Shown: in pieces, positions 53,423-61,894 of the stretch
Layout of the letters: every line of letters begins with the position of its first letter
How positions within the stretch are numbered: position 1 is the stretch's first letter
Source of the DNA: Bacteroidales bacterium
GTDB taxonomy: Bacteria > Bacteroidota > Bacteroidia > Bacteroidales > UBA932
DNA length: 64,000 nucleotides
Assembly (NCBI GenBank): GCA_016293535.1
Contig: JAEDEB010000001.1
Span: forward strand, 1 to 64,000
Direction of reading: 5' to 3'
The notes under the pieces: generated by a model
Told to the model about the DNA's origin: nothing
The model's input: the letters and a program-made list of their open reading frames with translations, nothing else
Database searches by the model: none
Program-made: the position numbers and the translations under genes

Positions 53423-54811
53423 TCAGATTACTGAAGAGCCCAGCATTTCCAGATTTTCGTCATACCATACGGCAAACTGTCCCGGGGTGATTCCTCTCTG
53501 TGGCGTGTCGAAGATGATGAAGAGGCCATTCTCGCGAAGAACGAGGGTGGCCTCCTGCAGTGGCTGGCGGTAGCGTACCCTCACTTTGTATCGGCGAATC
53601 TCTCCCACTTCCATTGCCAGGTCTTTCCTGATCCAGTGTACCTCTTCAGGCAGAAGACGTATCACGCTGCGGCTCAGTCCCTTGTGACGATGACCCTCTC
53701 CTACGTATATGATGTTTTCCTCTATGTCGGTTCCGATGACGAAAACCGAGTCCTTGTGGCCTCCGATATTCAGGCCCTTTCTTTGCCCTATGGTGTAGAA
53801 CTGGGCTCCATCGTGTTCTCCTATTATCTTGCCCCAGGGGTTCTCCTTGTAGCGGGTTTTCCTGATGTGCTTCTTTCCGCTTCTGTAGCTTTCGGTCTCG
53901 AAGCGTATGGAACTGTAATCCAGAGGCCTCGATATCCTGAGCCAGTCTTCGTCGGAAAGGGCTGCGAGTCTGTCCGTATCCCAGTCGTTGCGTACGGAAC
54001 TCCCTTCTGCAGAACCCTTGTCTTCGGAAATGTATGAGGTGACTGTCTGAAGTGCTCCGGAGCCTTCGCGAAGGAGGCTTTCCAGAATCGCGCAATTCTG
54101 TCTGTATTGCTCGCAACTCTCGAAGAATGAGTCATATACTTCCACAATCCTGCCTGTTGCCGGCTTCAGTTTCTGCTGGAGGAAGGCAGGAAGGTCAACC
54201 TTCCCCACAAAGCATATTCCCTGGGAGTCCTTCTTGTCGGCTGAAGGCAGGTCGGCCTCCTTTGCAATCCTCCTGACCTCTGGCTTGGTGATGTCCCCTA
54301 TCGGGAAAAGGGCGTCTGCTAGCTGCTCCTGCGTCAGCTGGCAGAGGAAGTAGCTCTGATCCTTGTTGGGGTCGCTTCCTGCGAAAATCCTATGTATGGC
54401 ACTGCCGTCGGTACCTTCGATGCTGTCCTTCCTGCAGTAGTGGCCGGTGGCGACCTTTTCGGCTCCGAGTTTCTTTGCTGTCTTGAGGAAGGCGTCGAAC
54501 TTTATCTCCCTGTTGCAGAGTACGTCCGGGTTCGGGGTGCGGCCTTTCGAATATTCGTCGAACATATAGTCGACGACCCGTTTGCGGTATTCCTCGCTCA
54601 GGTCCACGAAATAGAAAGGAATTCCAATCTTTCGTGCGACGAGTTCAGCCACGAAACGGTCCTCCTCCCATTCGCAGTCGCCGTGCAGGGTCCCTGTGGT
54701 GTCGTGCCAGTTCTGCATGAACAGCGCAAAGACATCGTGGCCCTGCTGTTTGAGAAGCAGAGCCGCAACACTCGAATCGACTCCTCCGGAGAGCCCTATA
54801 CATACCTTCAT
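53423..54811 (-). CDS. mnmA: tRNA-specific 2-thiouridylase MnmA
   Basis: Installs the 2-thio group at U34 of Lys, Glu and Gln tRNAs. PP-loop GLSGGVDSSVAALLL is at the N-terminus, catalytic cysteines are in PNPDVLCNREIKFD and SQGICFVGKVD, and TIGQRKGLNIGGH follows. At 462 residues it is about 95 longer than E. coli MnmA. The excess lies mainly between GRIVEVYD and GEHDGAQFYTIGQ (about residues 230-325). The ATG at 54811 is used because the frame upstream crosses the promoter and the repeat. Confidence 0.94.
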   Translation of the reverse strand: MKVCIGLSGGVDSSVAALLLKQQGHDVFALFMQNWHDTTGTLHGDCEWEEDRFVAELVARKIGIPFYFVDLSEEYRKRVVDYMFDEYSKGRTPNPDVLCNREIKFDAFLKTAKKLGAEKVATGHYCRKDSIEGTDGSAIHRIFAGSDPNKDQSYFLCQLTQEQLADALFPIGDITKPEVRRIAKEADLPSADKKDSQGICFVGKVDLPAFLQQKLKPATGRIVEVYDSFFESCEQYRQNCAILESLLREGSGALQTVTSYISEDKGSAEGSSVRNDWDTDRLAALSDEDWLRISRPLDYSSIRFETESYRSGKKHIRKTRYKENPWGKIIGEHDGAQFYTIGQRKGLNIGGHKDSVFVIGTDIEENIIYVGEGHRHKGLSRSVIRLLPEEVHWIRKDLAMEVGEIRRYKVRVRYRQPLQEATLVLRENGLFIIFDTPQRGITPGQFAVWYDENLEMLGSSVI

Positions 54812-54852
54812 ATCCGAGAAAAATGCTATTGAATAATTTTTTATTACCTTTA

Positions 54853-54860
54853 CAAAGATA
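54853..54860 (-). promoter_or_regulatory. Putative mnmA promoter, TATCTTTG
   Basis: Exact TAnnTTTG on the minus strand, 41 bases before the mnmA ATG and 6 bases from the repeat. Confidence 0.58.
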
Positions 54861-54866
54861 AATGTA

Positions 54867-54924
54867 ATCTTCAAAGAATAACCTGCATCAAATCTGAAGC
54901 AACTTATTTTCTTCAAATTACTGT
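54867..54924 (+). repeat. TCAAATCTGAAGC repeat, copy 4, ending at the cdd start
   Basis: Left arm GAATAACCTGC (54876-54886) and right arm GCAACTTATTTTC (54899-54911) can pair imperfectly around ATCAAATCTGAA. The right part is identical to the copy at 37998 for 28 bases. The cdd ATG follows immediately. Confidence 0.78.
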
Positions 54925-55401
54925 ATGACAAGGAAAGAATTGAAAATATCATACTCTGAATATGAGTCCATGGAAGAGCTTTCTGCAGAGGACCGTACCC
55001 TTGCCCAGGCGGCGGTGGACGCTACTGCAGTATCCTATGCACCGTATTCCAAGTTCAATGTAGGCGCGGCGGTGCTGATGTCTGACGGCCGCACCTTTAC
55101 CGGAGCCAATCAGGAAAACGCAGCCTATCCTTCCGGACTCTGCGCCGAGAGAACGGCAATGTTCTATGCGCATGCGCACGCGGAGGGTGCATATATTCGT
55201 AAGATTGCCGTAGCCGCCTGTCGGGACGGCGAGCTATGCGCGTCGCCGGCGACCCCGTGCGGTGACTGCCGTCAGGTAATGGCCGAGTTCCAGACTGAGT
55301 CGGGGAAGCCTATGGAGGTGTTACTCGTAGGTGCGGGCAGGATTTGGAAATTCGAAAGGGTGGAATCCCTCCTGCCTTTCATATTCGACAGCCTTCAGTA
55401 G
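54925..55401 (+). CDS. cdd: Cytidine deaminase
   Basis: Zinc enzyme of pyrimidine salvage, cytidine or deoxycytidine to uridine. Zinc and catalytic residues are in CAERTAMFYA (Cys and Glu) and PCGDCRQVMAEF (two Cys), with the substrate loop YAPYSKFNVGAAVL. 158 residues is the homotetrameric class. It begins directly at the end of a repeat element with no exact promoter box of its own. Two bases separate it from the acyltransferase gene. Confidence 0.95.
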   Translation: MTRKELKISYSEYESMEELSAEDRTLAQAAVDATAVSYAPYSKFNVGAAVLMSDGRTFTGANQENAAYPSGLCAERTAMFYAHAHAEGAYIRKIAVAACRDGELCASPATPCGDCRQVMAEFQTESGKPMEVLLVGAGRIWKFERVESLLPFIFDSLQ

Positions 55402-55403
55402 TT

Positions 55404-56264
55404 ATGGGGGAGTTGGACTACTCTTCTTATGGCCCCGCATACAGGGGCTTCAAGGTAAGGGAGGATGTTTTCGTTCCGAAACCGCATGAGGTTTTCTCAG
55501 GAACCGACCCGTTCACGAAGATGGCTCCGGTCAGAGGACAGATGCGGGACATCAGCTTCGACGAGAATTATCCTTACCTGGACCGCTCTTTCAGATTCAG
55601 GCTTTGCCATTTCATCTGCTATCTCATACTCTGGTTTGTAGCCTTTCCGGTTAACAGGATCAAATACGGCATACGTATCGAGGGACGGAAGAACATAAGA
55701 GCCAACCGCAGGCTTTTCCGACACGGGGCGATGACGGTGTGCAACCACGTCTGCCGTTGGGATATGGTTTGCGTACTTCAGGCAATACGCTTCAGAGAGA
55801 GCTGGATTCCCATGTATTCCAAGCCTTTCAGAGGGGATGACGGCTGGAAGATGAAATTCGTGGGCGGGCTGCCTATTCCCGAGAACAGGGCGGGTCTCAG
55901 GGCCTTCAATGCAGCATTTGATGAGATTCACGCGAAAGGGGGCTGGATACATGTCTTCCCCGAGAGTTGCAGCTGGAAGTATTATGCACCCATACGTCCT
56001 TTCAAGGCAGGAGCCTTCAATATTGCATATAAATACTCCATACCGGTGATTCCGACTGTCATAAGTTTTCGCCGACGCACCGGAATATTCAAACTTTTCG
56101 GAAAGGATGAACCTCTTCTGACCATCCATGTGGGAGAGCCCATCATCCCCGACAAGTCAACTCCGAGAAAGGAGGAGACGGCACGCATACGTGACCTTGC
56201 CCACCGTTCGATGACAGAGATGGCAGGCATTCTGAACAACCCATGGCCTTCGGCCCTTGATTGA
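55404..56264 (+). CDS. glsA: PlsC-type acyltransferase, probable glycine-lipid O-acyltransferase (GlsA-like)
   Basis: A 286-residue lysophospholipid-acyltransferase-fold protein. The HX4D catalytic motif is CNHVCRWDMV; the second motif, usually FPEG or EGTR, appears as VFPESCSWKY. One hydrophobic segment (FICYLILWFVAFPV) precedes the domain. It is followed 11 bases later by a GNAT N-acyltransferase gene. That pairing matches glsA-glsB of Bacteroides thetaiotaomicron, which make N- and O-acylated glycine lipids. The start is the ATG at 55404; an upstream one lies inside cdd. The gene symbol is based on the pairing and remains an inference. Confidence 0.8.
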   Translation: MGELDYSSYGPAYRGFKVREDVFVPKPHEVFSGTDPFTKMAPVRGQMRDISFDENYPYLDRSFRFRLCHFICYLILWFVAFPVNRIKYGIRIEGRKNIRANRRLFRHGAMTVCNHVCRWDMVCVLQAIRFRESWIPMYSKPFRGDDGWKMKFVGGLPIPENRAGLRAFNAAFDEIHAKGGWIHVFPESCSWKYYAPIRPFKAGAFNIAYKYSIPVIPTVISFRRRTGIFKLFGKDEPLLTIHVGEPIIPDKSTPRKEETARIRDLAHRSMTEMAGILNNPWPSALD

Positions 56265-56275
56265 CAACTGTAAAT

Positions 56276-57355
56276 ATGGAAAAAATCATCGATCCGGTTC
56301 CGGTGGAACTGCTCAAGTCCGAGCTTATTCCGGCCAGGAAACTTGAAGACACCAATAAAGGACATAATGAACTGTATGTGGTGACCTGGCAGGATTCTCC
56401 TAATGTGGTCACCGAAATTGGCCGTCTCCGTGAGGAGGCGTTCAGGGCTGCGGGCGGCTCGACCGGGCTTGCTGTCGACCTCGACGAGTACGATAAGATG
56501 GACAACTCATACAAACAGTTGATAGTATGGGATCCGGACGAAGAGGCAATCATCGGCGGCTACCGTTTCCTTTTAGGCCGTGATGCAGAGTTCGGTCCGG
56601 ACGGACAGCCGATACTGGCGAGTTCGCATCAGTTCCATTTTTCGGAGAAGTTCATTTCCGACTATCTTCCGCATGTGATGGAACTGGGCCGCAGTTTCGT
56701 GGCTACGGCGTACCAGAGCTCGAAGGCGGGTGCCAAGTCCATCTACGCAATGGACAATCTCTGGGACGGCCTCGTTGCCCTGATAATCCAGAACCCCGAC
56801 ATACTCTACTTCTTCGGCAAGGTTACCCTCTATCCATCCTATGACCATATCTCCAGGGATCTCATCTACCATTTCCTCTGGAAGCATTTCGGGGACAGCG
56901 AGGAACTTGTGCGTCCTTGGCCTGACCAGAATGTGATGCCTGACTCGACTCCCGAGCTTATGGACATAATACTCAACAAGGACGATGTGATGGAGGACTT
57001 CAGGATACTCAAGAGCGTTGTCCGCCAGAGGGGCGTGAATCTTCCTCCGAACATCAGTATCTATGTTGCTGTGACTCCGAAGATGCATATGTTCGGCACT
57101 GCCGTCAACAGGCCTATGCACAATATCGAGGACTCCGCCATACTCATTCCTTTCGATGAAATCTATCGTGAGAAGAAGCGCAGGCATGTGGGTGTCTATA
57201 TGCGTTTCAAAGGTGCTGGCAAGAAAAGGGTGGTGCTGGACCAGGCGATGGAGGACATCATGGTCGAGAGGTGGCTTCTCAAGAGAGACAGGTTTGTCAA
57301 GAAATTGAAGAAGCAGAAGGAGGCCTCCAGAGCCAAACTTCAGAAGAAAAAATAG
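56276..57355 (+). CDS. glsB: GNAT N-acyltransferase, probable glycine-lipid GlsB-like
   Basis: A 359-residue cytosolic GNAT-fold protein of the OlsB/hemolysin type, with NELYVVTWQDSPNVVTEIG, REEAFRAAGGSTGLAVDLDE and IIGGYRFLLG in the acyltransferase core and a basic C-terminal tail of Lys-rich sequence. OlsB relatives use acyl-ACP to N-acylate an amino acid; the B. thetaiotaomicron homologue GlsB uses glycine. The ATG at 56276 is preferred to the TTG at 56261. The gene sits directly after the PlsC-type partner. The amino-acid substrate is inferred from the pairing. Confidence 0.82.
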   Translation: MEKIIDPVPVELLKSELIPARKLEDTNKGHNELYVVTWQDSPNVVTEIGRLREEAFRAAGGSTGLAVDLDEYDKMDNSYKQLIVWDPDEEAIIGGYRFLLGRDAEFGPDGQPILASSHQFHFSEKFISDYLPHVMELGRSFVATAYQSSKAGAKSIYAMDNLWDGLVALIIQNPDILYFFGKVTLYPSYDHISRDLIYHFLWKHFGDSEELVRPWPDQNVMPDSTPELMDIILNKDDVMEDFRILKSVVRQRGVNLPPNISIYVAVTPKMHMFGTAVNRPMHNIEDSAILIPFDEIYREKKRRHVGVYMRFKGAGKKRVVLDQAMEDIMVERWLLKRDRFVKKLKKQKEASRAKLQKKK

Positions 57356-57375
57356 GTCTTTTCAGAAAATGTGCA

Positions 57376-57383
57376 TATATTTG
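57376..57383 (+). promoter_or_regulatory. Putative ffs-tRNA-Gly promoter, TATATTTG
   Basis: Exact TAnnTTTG, with the SRP RNA stem GGGTAAG beginning five bases later at the expected transcription start. Confidence 0.65.
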
Positions 57384-57385
57384 CG

Positions 57386-57487
57386 ACGGGTAAGTCTCAC
57401 ACGACCAGCTCCCTCTGAACTCCCCCAGGGTCGGAAGGCAGCAAGGGTAGGAGGTCGTAGCGGTGCGATGTGAACAGCTTACCCTTT
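57386..57487 (+). ncRNA. ffs: Signal recognition particle RNA (4.5S type)
   Basis: The conserved SRP apical domain is present: GACCAGCTCCCTCTGAAC, then CCCCCAGGGTCGGAAGGCAG and CAAGGGTA, i.e. the Ffh-binding symmetric and asymmetric loops with the GGAA tetraloop. Terminal arms GGGTAAG (57388-57394) and CTTACCC (57478-57484) pair. About 100 nt, so a short RNA without an Alu domain. tRNA-Gly starts four bases after the closing stem, so the two are likely one transcript. Exact ends are approximate. Confidence 0.94.
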
Positions 57488-57488
57488 T

Positions 57489-57561
57489 GCGGAAATAGCT
57501 CAGTTGGTAGAGCGTCGGCTTCCCAAGCCGAAGGTCGCGGGTTCGAACCCCGTTTTCCGCT
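57489..57561 (+). tRNA. tRNA-Gly (anticodon CCC)
   Basis: Full cloverleaf of 73 nt: acceptor GCGGAAA with TTTCCGC, D-arm GCTCAGTTGGTAGAGC, anticodon stem TCGGC/GCCGA with loop TTCCCAA (CCC at 57522-57524), T-arm GCGGGTTCGAACCCCGT. Discriminator T, no encoded CCA. It reads GGG codons. Confidence 0.96.
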
Positions 57562-57565
57562 CTGC

Positions 57566-57605
57566 AGGGGACGACCAAAGTGTTTTTGAGTCTGCCCCTT
57601 TTTAT
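57566..57605 (+). terminator. Possible terminator after tRNA-Gly
   Basis: AGGGG (57566-57570) can pair with CCCCT (57595-57599), followed by TTTTTT. The stem is short and the loop long, so support is weak. Confidence 0.35.
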
Positions 57606-57620
57606 TTTTATATTTTCACA

Positions 57621-60530
57621 ATGAAACGTCTTATCATTCTTTTTCTTGCGCTTTCAGCGGCGCTCATCTCTTCCTGTTCCCAGTACAGGTATGAAACAGT
57701 CAAGGGAGACCCTCTAAAGACGAAGATCTACACTCTCGACAACGGGCTTAAGGTCTTCATGTCAGTGAACAAGGAGACTCCGCGCATCCAGACCTACATC
57801 GCCGTACATGTCGGCGGCAAGAACGACCCTTTCGAGACCACGGGTCTTGCCCATTATTTCGAGCATCTGATGTTCAAGGGAACAGAGCAGTTCGGTACTA
57901 CCGACTATGCTGCAGAGAAACCTATGCTTGATGAGATCGAACAGCTCTTCGAGCAGTATCGCCGCACATCAGACCCTCAGGAGCGCGAGTCCATCTACCA
58001 CAGGATAGACTCCATAAGCTATGAGGCTTCCAAACTCGCCATTCCGAACGAGTATGACAAGCTGATGTCGATGATAGGTGCAGACGGAACGAATGCATGG
58101 ACCTCGCACGACGAGACCGTCTATGTGGAGGATATCCCATCCAATCAGATAGACAACTGGGCCCGCATACAGGCTGACCGTTTCAGACATCCGGTTCTCC
58201 GCGGCTTCCACACTGAGCTCGAGACCATCTACGAGGAGAAGAACATGTCCCTTACCCAGGACTCCCGCAAGATATGGGAGGCCCTTGACAATGCCCTCTT
58301 CCCTCACCATCCTTACGGACGCCAGACCGTGCTCGGTACCCAGGAGCATCTGAAGAATCCTTCCATCACGAACGTGAAGAAGTATCATGAGACCTATTAT
58401 GTTCCGAACAATATCGCCATCTGCGTATCCGGAGACTTCGACCCGGACGAGATGACTGCAGCGATAGAGAAGTATTTCGGAGACTGGGAGCCTAATCCTG
58501 ACATCCCGGCTCTGGAGTATGAGCCCGAGGCTCCTATCACCTCGCCTATTGAGCGTACAGTCTTCGGTCTTGAGGCTGAGAAACTTGCAATGGCCTGGCC
58601 TCTTCCTGCGGCTTCGGATCTCCAGTCATCTGCTGTTGCGCAGATTGCTTCCGCCATTCTGTACAACGGTCAGGCCGGCCTTGTGGACCTTGACGTGAAC
58701 CAGCAGCAGAAGGTGCTCTCCCTCTACTGCGGCGCCAATTCCCAGCCTGATTACGGTTCATTCATCGTCATGGGCAGCCCGAAGAACGGCCAGTCTCTCG
58801 AGGAAGTTCGTGACATAGCTCTCGAGGAGATTGCAAAGTTGCGTGACGGTGAGTTTGATGAGGAACTCATTGAGTCCACCATCAACAATTTCAAGCTTAC
58901 GCTGATGCGTTCTCTGGAGGACAATGCCAGCCGTGCGCAGTTCTATGTTGACGCATTCATAAACAACATTCCTTGGGAAGATGCGGCAAAGGAACTCGAA
59001 AGGTATGAGTCGGTAACCAAGGAGGATGTGGTCGAATGGGCCCGCAAGTATCTCGGTGCGGAGAACTATGTAGTGGTTTACAAGCGCACTGGCGAAGACA
59101 AGTCAGTGATAAAGGTGGCTGCTCCAAAGATTACTCCTATAGTCACGAACCGTGACAACAGGAGTGAGTTCCTCGCTGAAATGCAGGAGAAGGCCGCTCA
59201 GGTGAAGCCTATAGAACCTCGTTTTGTCAACTTCAGGAAGGATATGAAGTCCTTCAGCCTTGCAGAGGGTGTAGATGTGCTCTACAAGGAGAACGAACTC
59301 AACGGCACCTTCGATCTCAGGTATGTCTTCAATACCGGAAGCGAGGACGATCCTGCGCTCAGGCTTGCCTTCAACTACATCGATTACCTCGGCACAGCCG
59401 AAGTCAGCGCAGAGGACTTCGCAAAGAAGATGTATGACCTTGCCTGCTCTTATTCTTTCAGGGTAGGCGGAAACTCGACTACCATATATATCAACGGTCT
59501 TACTGAGAATATGGAGGAGGCTGTGACCCTTGTGGAGAATCTGCTGCTCAATGCCGAGCCTGATGCATCGGTGCTTGCAAACGTCAAGGCGGATTTCCTC
59601 AAGGCACGCTCGGACAGCAAGCTCAACCAGCGCAGCTGCTTCAATGCACTCAGAAGCTATGTTGCCTTCGGCAGCGATTTCGTAACCCGTACGACACTCT
59701 CCGATGAGGCTGTTGCCGGTCTCAGCTCCGAGGAACTGCTCGACAGGGTGCGTGCACTCTTCGACAAGAGTCACGAGATTCTGCTCTACAGCTCAGACAG
59801 TGAAAAGACTGCAGAGGAAAGGCTTCTTGCATGCCATAACATACATCCTGAACTCGAGATCCTGGAGGAAAAGCATCCGAAGATGGTGGAGACGGAAGAA
59901 AACAATGTGGTGCTCGTTCAGTATGATGCAAAGCAGCTTTATTATATCCAGCTTTCCAACGACGGAGTGCGTTTCGACAAGGATGCGGCTCCGGAGATTT
60001 TCCTCTACAACGAGTATTTCGGAGGCGGAATGAATTCCATCGTTTTCCAGGAGATGCGCGAGGCGCGAGGCCTGGCTTACTCGGCATGGACAACGCTCGT
60101 GGAGCCTTCAGACCTTGTGAACGGTTACAGTTATATGGCATTCATCGCTACGCAGAATGACAAGATGCAGACCGCTGTCGAGGCTTTCGACGATATCATC
60201 AACAATATGCCTGAGTCCGAGGCTGCCTTCTCAGTTGCCAAGGACCGCATACTTGCCCAGCTCCGCACCGACCGTGTTACGGGAATCGATGTCCTCTATG
60301 AATACAGAAACTGCAGGACCCTCGGTCTCAGGGAACCTCTTTCAAGGGAGATTTTCGAAGGCATCCAGGAAATGTCTCTCGAGGATGTAGCGGCTGCCCA
60401 GGAAAAATGGGTGAAGGGACGCGACTATACCTACGCGATACTCGGCGACGTTGCGGATCTCGACAATGAGTTCCTCAAGACCCTCGGACCTGTCAAAGTG
60501 GTGAGCCTTCAGGATATCTTCGGATTCTGA
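57621..60530 (+). CDS. M16 family zinc metallopeptidase lipoprotein
   Basis: A 969-residue insulinase-family (M16) protein with a lipoprotein signal (ALISSCSQ, Cys near 19). The inverted zinc motif HxxEH is in LAHYFEHLMFKG near residue 80, with the third-ligand region TELETIYEEKNMS. The C-terminal half is a second M16 fold without the zinc motif, as is usual. Bacteroidota envelope M16 peptidases degrade peptides at the membrane. The start is the ATG at 57621; the open frame before it is tRNA-Gly sequence. Its 3' end overlaps the flavoprotein gene by 22 bases. Confidence 0.93.
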   Translation: MKRLIILFLALSAALISSCSQYRYETVKGDPLKTKIYTLDNGLKVFMSVNKETPRIQTYIAVHVGGKNDPFETTGLAHYFEHLMFKGTEQFGTTDYAAEKPMLDEIEQLFEQYRRTSDPQERESIYHRIDSISYEASKLAIPNEYDKLMSMIGADGTNAWTSHDETVYVEDIPSNQIDNWARIQADRFRHPVLRGFHTELETIYEEKNMSLTQDSRKIWEALDNALFPHHPYGRQTVLGTQEHLKNPSITNVKKYHETYYVPNNIAICVSGDFDPDEMTAAIEKYFGDWEPNPDIPALEYEPEAPITSPIERTVFGLEAEKLAMAWPLPAASDLQSSAVAQIASAILYNGQAGLVDLDVNQQQKVLSLYCGANSQPDYGSFIVMGSPKNGQSLEEVRDIALEEIAKLRDGEFDEELIESTINNFKLTLMRSLEDNASRAQFYVDAFINNIPWEDAAKELERYESVTKEDVVEWARKYLGAENYVVVYKRTGEDKSVIKVAAPKITPIVTNRDNRSEFLAEMQEKAAQVKPIEPRFVNFRKDMKSFSLAEGVDVLYKENELNGTFDLRYVFNTGSEDDPALRLAFNYIDYLGTAEVSAEDFAKKMYDLACSYSFRVGGNSTTIYINGLTENMEEAVTLVENLLLNAEPDASVLANVKADFLKARSDSKLNQRSCFNALRSYVAFGSDFVTRTTLSDEAVAGLSSEELLDRVRALFDKSHEILLYSSDSEKTAEERLLACHNIHPELEILEEKHPKMVETEENNVVLVQYDAKQLYYIQLSNDGVRFDKDAAPEIFLYNEYFGGGMNSIVFQEMREARGLAYSAWTTLVEPSDLVNGYSYMAFIATQNDKMQTAVEAFDDIINNMPESEAAFSVAKDRILAQLRTDRVTGIDVLYEYRNCRTLGLREPLSREIFEGIQEMSLEDVAAAQEKWVKGRDYTYAILGDVADLDNEFLKTLGPVKVVSLQDIFGF

Positions 60531-61762
60531 CGGGCTGCGGATATGCCTGCGAGATAGCCGGTCGAGAATGCTATGTGGAGGTTGTAACCTCCCGTATCGG
60601 CATCAAGATCAAGTATTTCGCCGGCCAGATACAACCCTGGGACCTTCTTGGTTTCCAGGGTTTTCTGGTTTATTTCGTCAAGGCTGACTCCGCCGGCGGT
60701 GATGACGCATCGCTCATAGCCGACGTGCCCGACTATATCAAGTTTCCAGTTCTTGAGTGCGCGCGGGAGACGGTTGTGGTCGAGATCCGGGAAGGATGCC
60801 ATGAACTGAGTCACGATATCCATTGGAAGAAGTTTCCCCAGAAGAACTGCGAATTTCGTCCTGTATGGTTTCCCCTCGCTGCGTCTGTCGTTGCATATTT
60901 CTTTCCACAGGGACTGAACCCTGCGCTCGAGATCGGTATCTGAGACCGCAGGCTTGAGGTCTATCACAACGCTGACCTTCGAGCCGTTGATCTGAGCCTT
61001 TACGCATTTGCGGCTGAGTTTGAACCCTATAGGACCCTCAATGCCTCCGTCGGTGAAATCAAGGTCTCCGAATTCATCCTGAGCAGGATTGCCGTCAATT
61101 ACAAGCCGGATTCCGACATTCTTCAGGGATATGGTTCCGGAATATCTGTAATCCCGTGGTCTGATTGCTGTGAGCGAAGGAAAGCGTGCTGTCAGTTTCA
61201 AACCGAAGTTCTCTGCCCATGGGTATCCGTCGCCCGTGGAGCCTGTCCGGGGATATGACAGGCCTCCGGTGGTGATTATCAGTTTCCTGCAGCGCCAGGA
61301 AGAACCGTCTGCGCAGTTGACGATAAAACGCCACTCTCCGTTTCCCTCTATAGTGTTTGTCACGCTGCAATTGCATATTATCTTCGCTCCTGCGCCTTCT
61401 GCTGCCCTGACAAGTGCGTCGACGACATCCATCGACCTGTGAGATTCAGGGAAGGCCCTGTCTCCTCTCTCGACAGTGCTCGCAAGGCCGTGGTCTTCGA
61501 AGAAGCCGATGAGTTGCACCGGTGTAAGGTTTTGGAAAGCAGGGCGAAGGAAGGCGGCCTTGGGGTATATGTGCGACTGAAAGTCATTCCACTCCTTTAC
61601 GTTGGTGAAGTTGCATCTTCCCTTCCCCGTGATGACTATCTTTCTTCCCGGGCGCGGCATCTTTTCCAGAACGGTCACCTCGCAGCCCCTCGAAGCGGCT
61701 CCATAGGCAGCCATAAGCCCCGATGCTCCTGCACCTATGATAATAATGTCGGATTGTAGCAT
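60509..61762 (-). CDS. BaiN/HI0933-like flavoprotein
   Basis: A 417-residue FAD-dependent oxidoreductase of the YhiN/HI0933 family. The N-terminal Rossmann motif is IIIGAGASGLMAAYGAA, then KIVITGKGRCNFTN, and near the C-terminus LYLAGEILDLDADTGGYNLHIAFSTG. Family members include BaiN, linked to bile-acid conversion in clostridia, but most are uncharacterised, so no substrate is proposed. A near-promoter GATATTTG lies on the minus strand about 8 bases upstream (61770-61777). Confidence 0.9.
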   Translation of the reverse strand: MLQSDIIIIGAGASGLMAAYGAASRGCEVTVLEKMPRPGRKIVITGKGRCNFTNVKEWNDFQSHIYPKAAFLRPAFQNLTPVQLIGFFEDHGLASTVERGDRAFPESHRSMDVVDALVRAAEGAGAKIICNCSVTNTIEGNGEWRFIVNCADGSSWRCRKLIITTGGLSYPRTGSTGDGYPWAENFGLKLTARFPSLTAIRPRDYRYSGTISLKNVGIRLVIDGNPAQDEFGDLDFTDGGIEGPIGFKLSRKCVKAQINGSKVSVVIDLKPAVSDTDLERRVQSLWKEICNDRRSEGKPYRTKFAVLLGKLLPMDIVTQFMASFPDLDHNRLPRALKNWKLDIVGHVGYERCVITAGGVSLDEINQKTLETKKVPGLYLAGEILDLDADTGGYNLHIAFSTGYLAGISAARQNPKIS

Positions 61763-61818
61763 ATCCCTGCAAATATCCGAAAAAGTATTCTTTTGTTTCC
61801 GGATTTGCAGTGGAATTA

Positions 61819-61855
61819 TTCAAATCTGATGCAGCTTATTTTTTCATATCACTAA
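61819..61855 (+). repeat. TCAAATCTGAAGC repeat, copy 5
   Basis: Core TTCAAATCTGATGCAGC, then CTTATTTTTTC and ATATCACTAA. It lacks the left hairpin arm seen at 37982 and 54876. The tRNA-Thr promoter box starts seven bases later. Confidence 0.7.
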
Positions 61856-61861
61856 AATTCT

Positions 61862-61869
61862 TATATTTG
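61862..61869 (+). promoter_or_regulatory. Putative tRNA-Thr promoter, TATATTTG
   Basis: Exact TAnnTTTG, 25 bases before the tRNA-Thr 5' end. Confidence 0.6.
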
Positions 61870-61894
61870 CAGCCCGGTTTCCAGAAAACCGTAT

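Noticed and set aside
57504..57620. In-frame extension of the M16 peptidase
   Set aside because: This is tRNA-Gly sequence; the signal peptide begins at the ATG at 57621.
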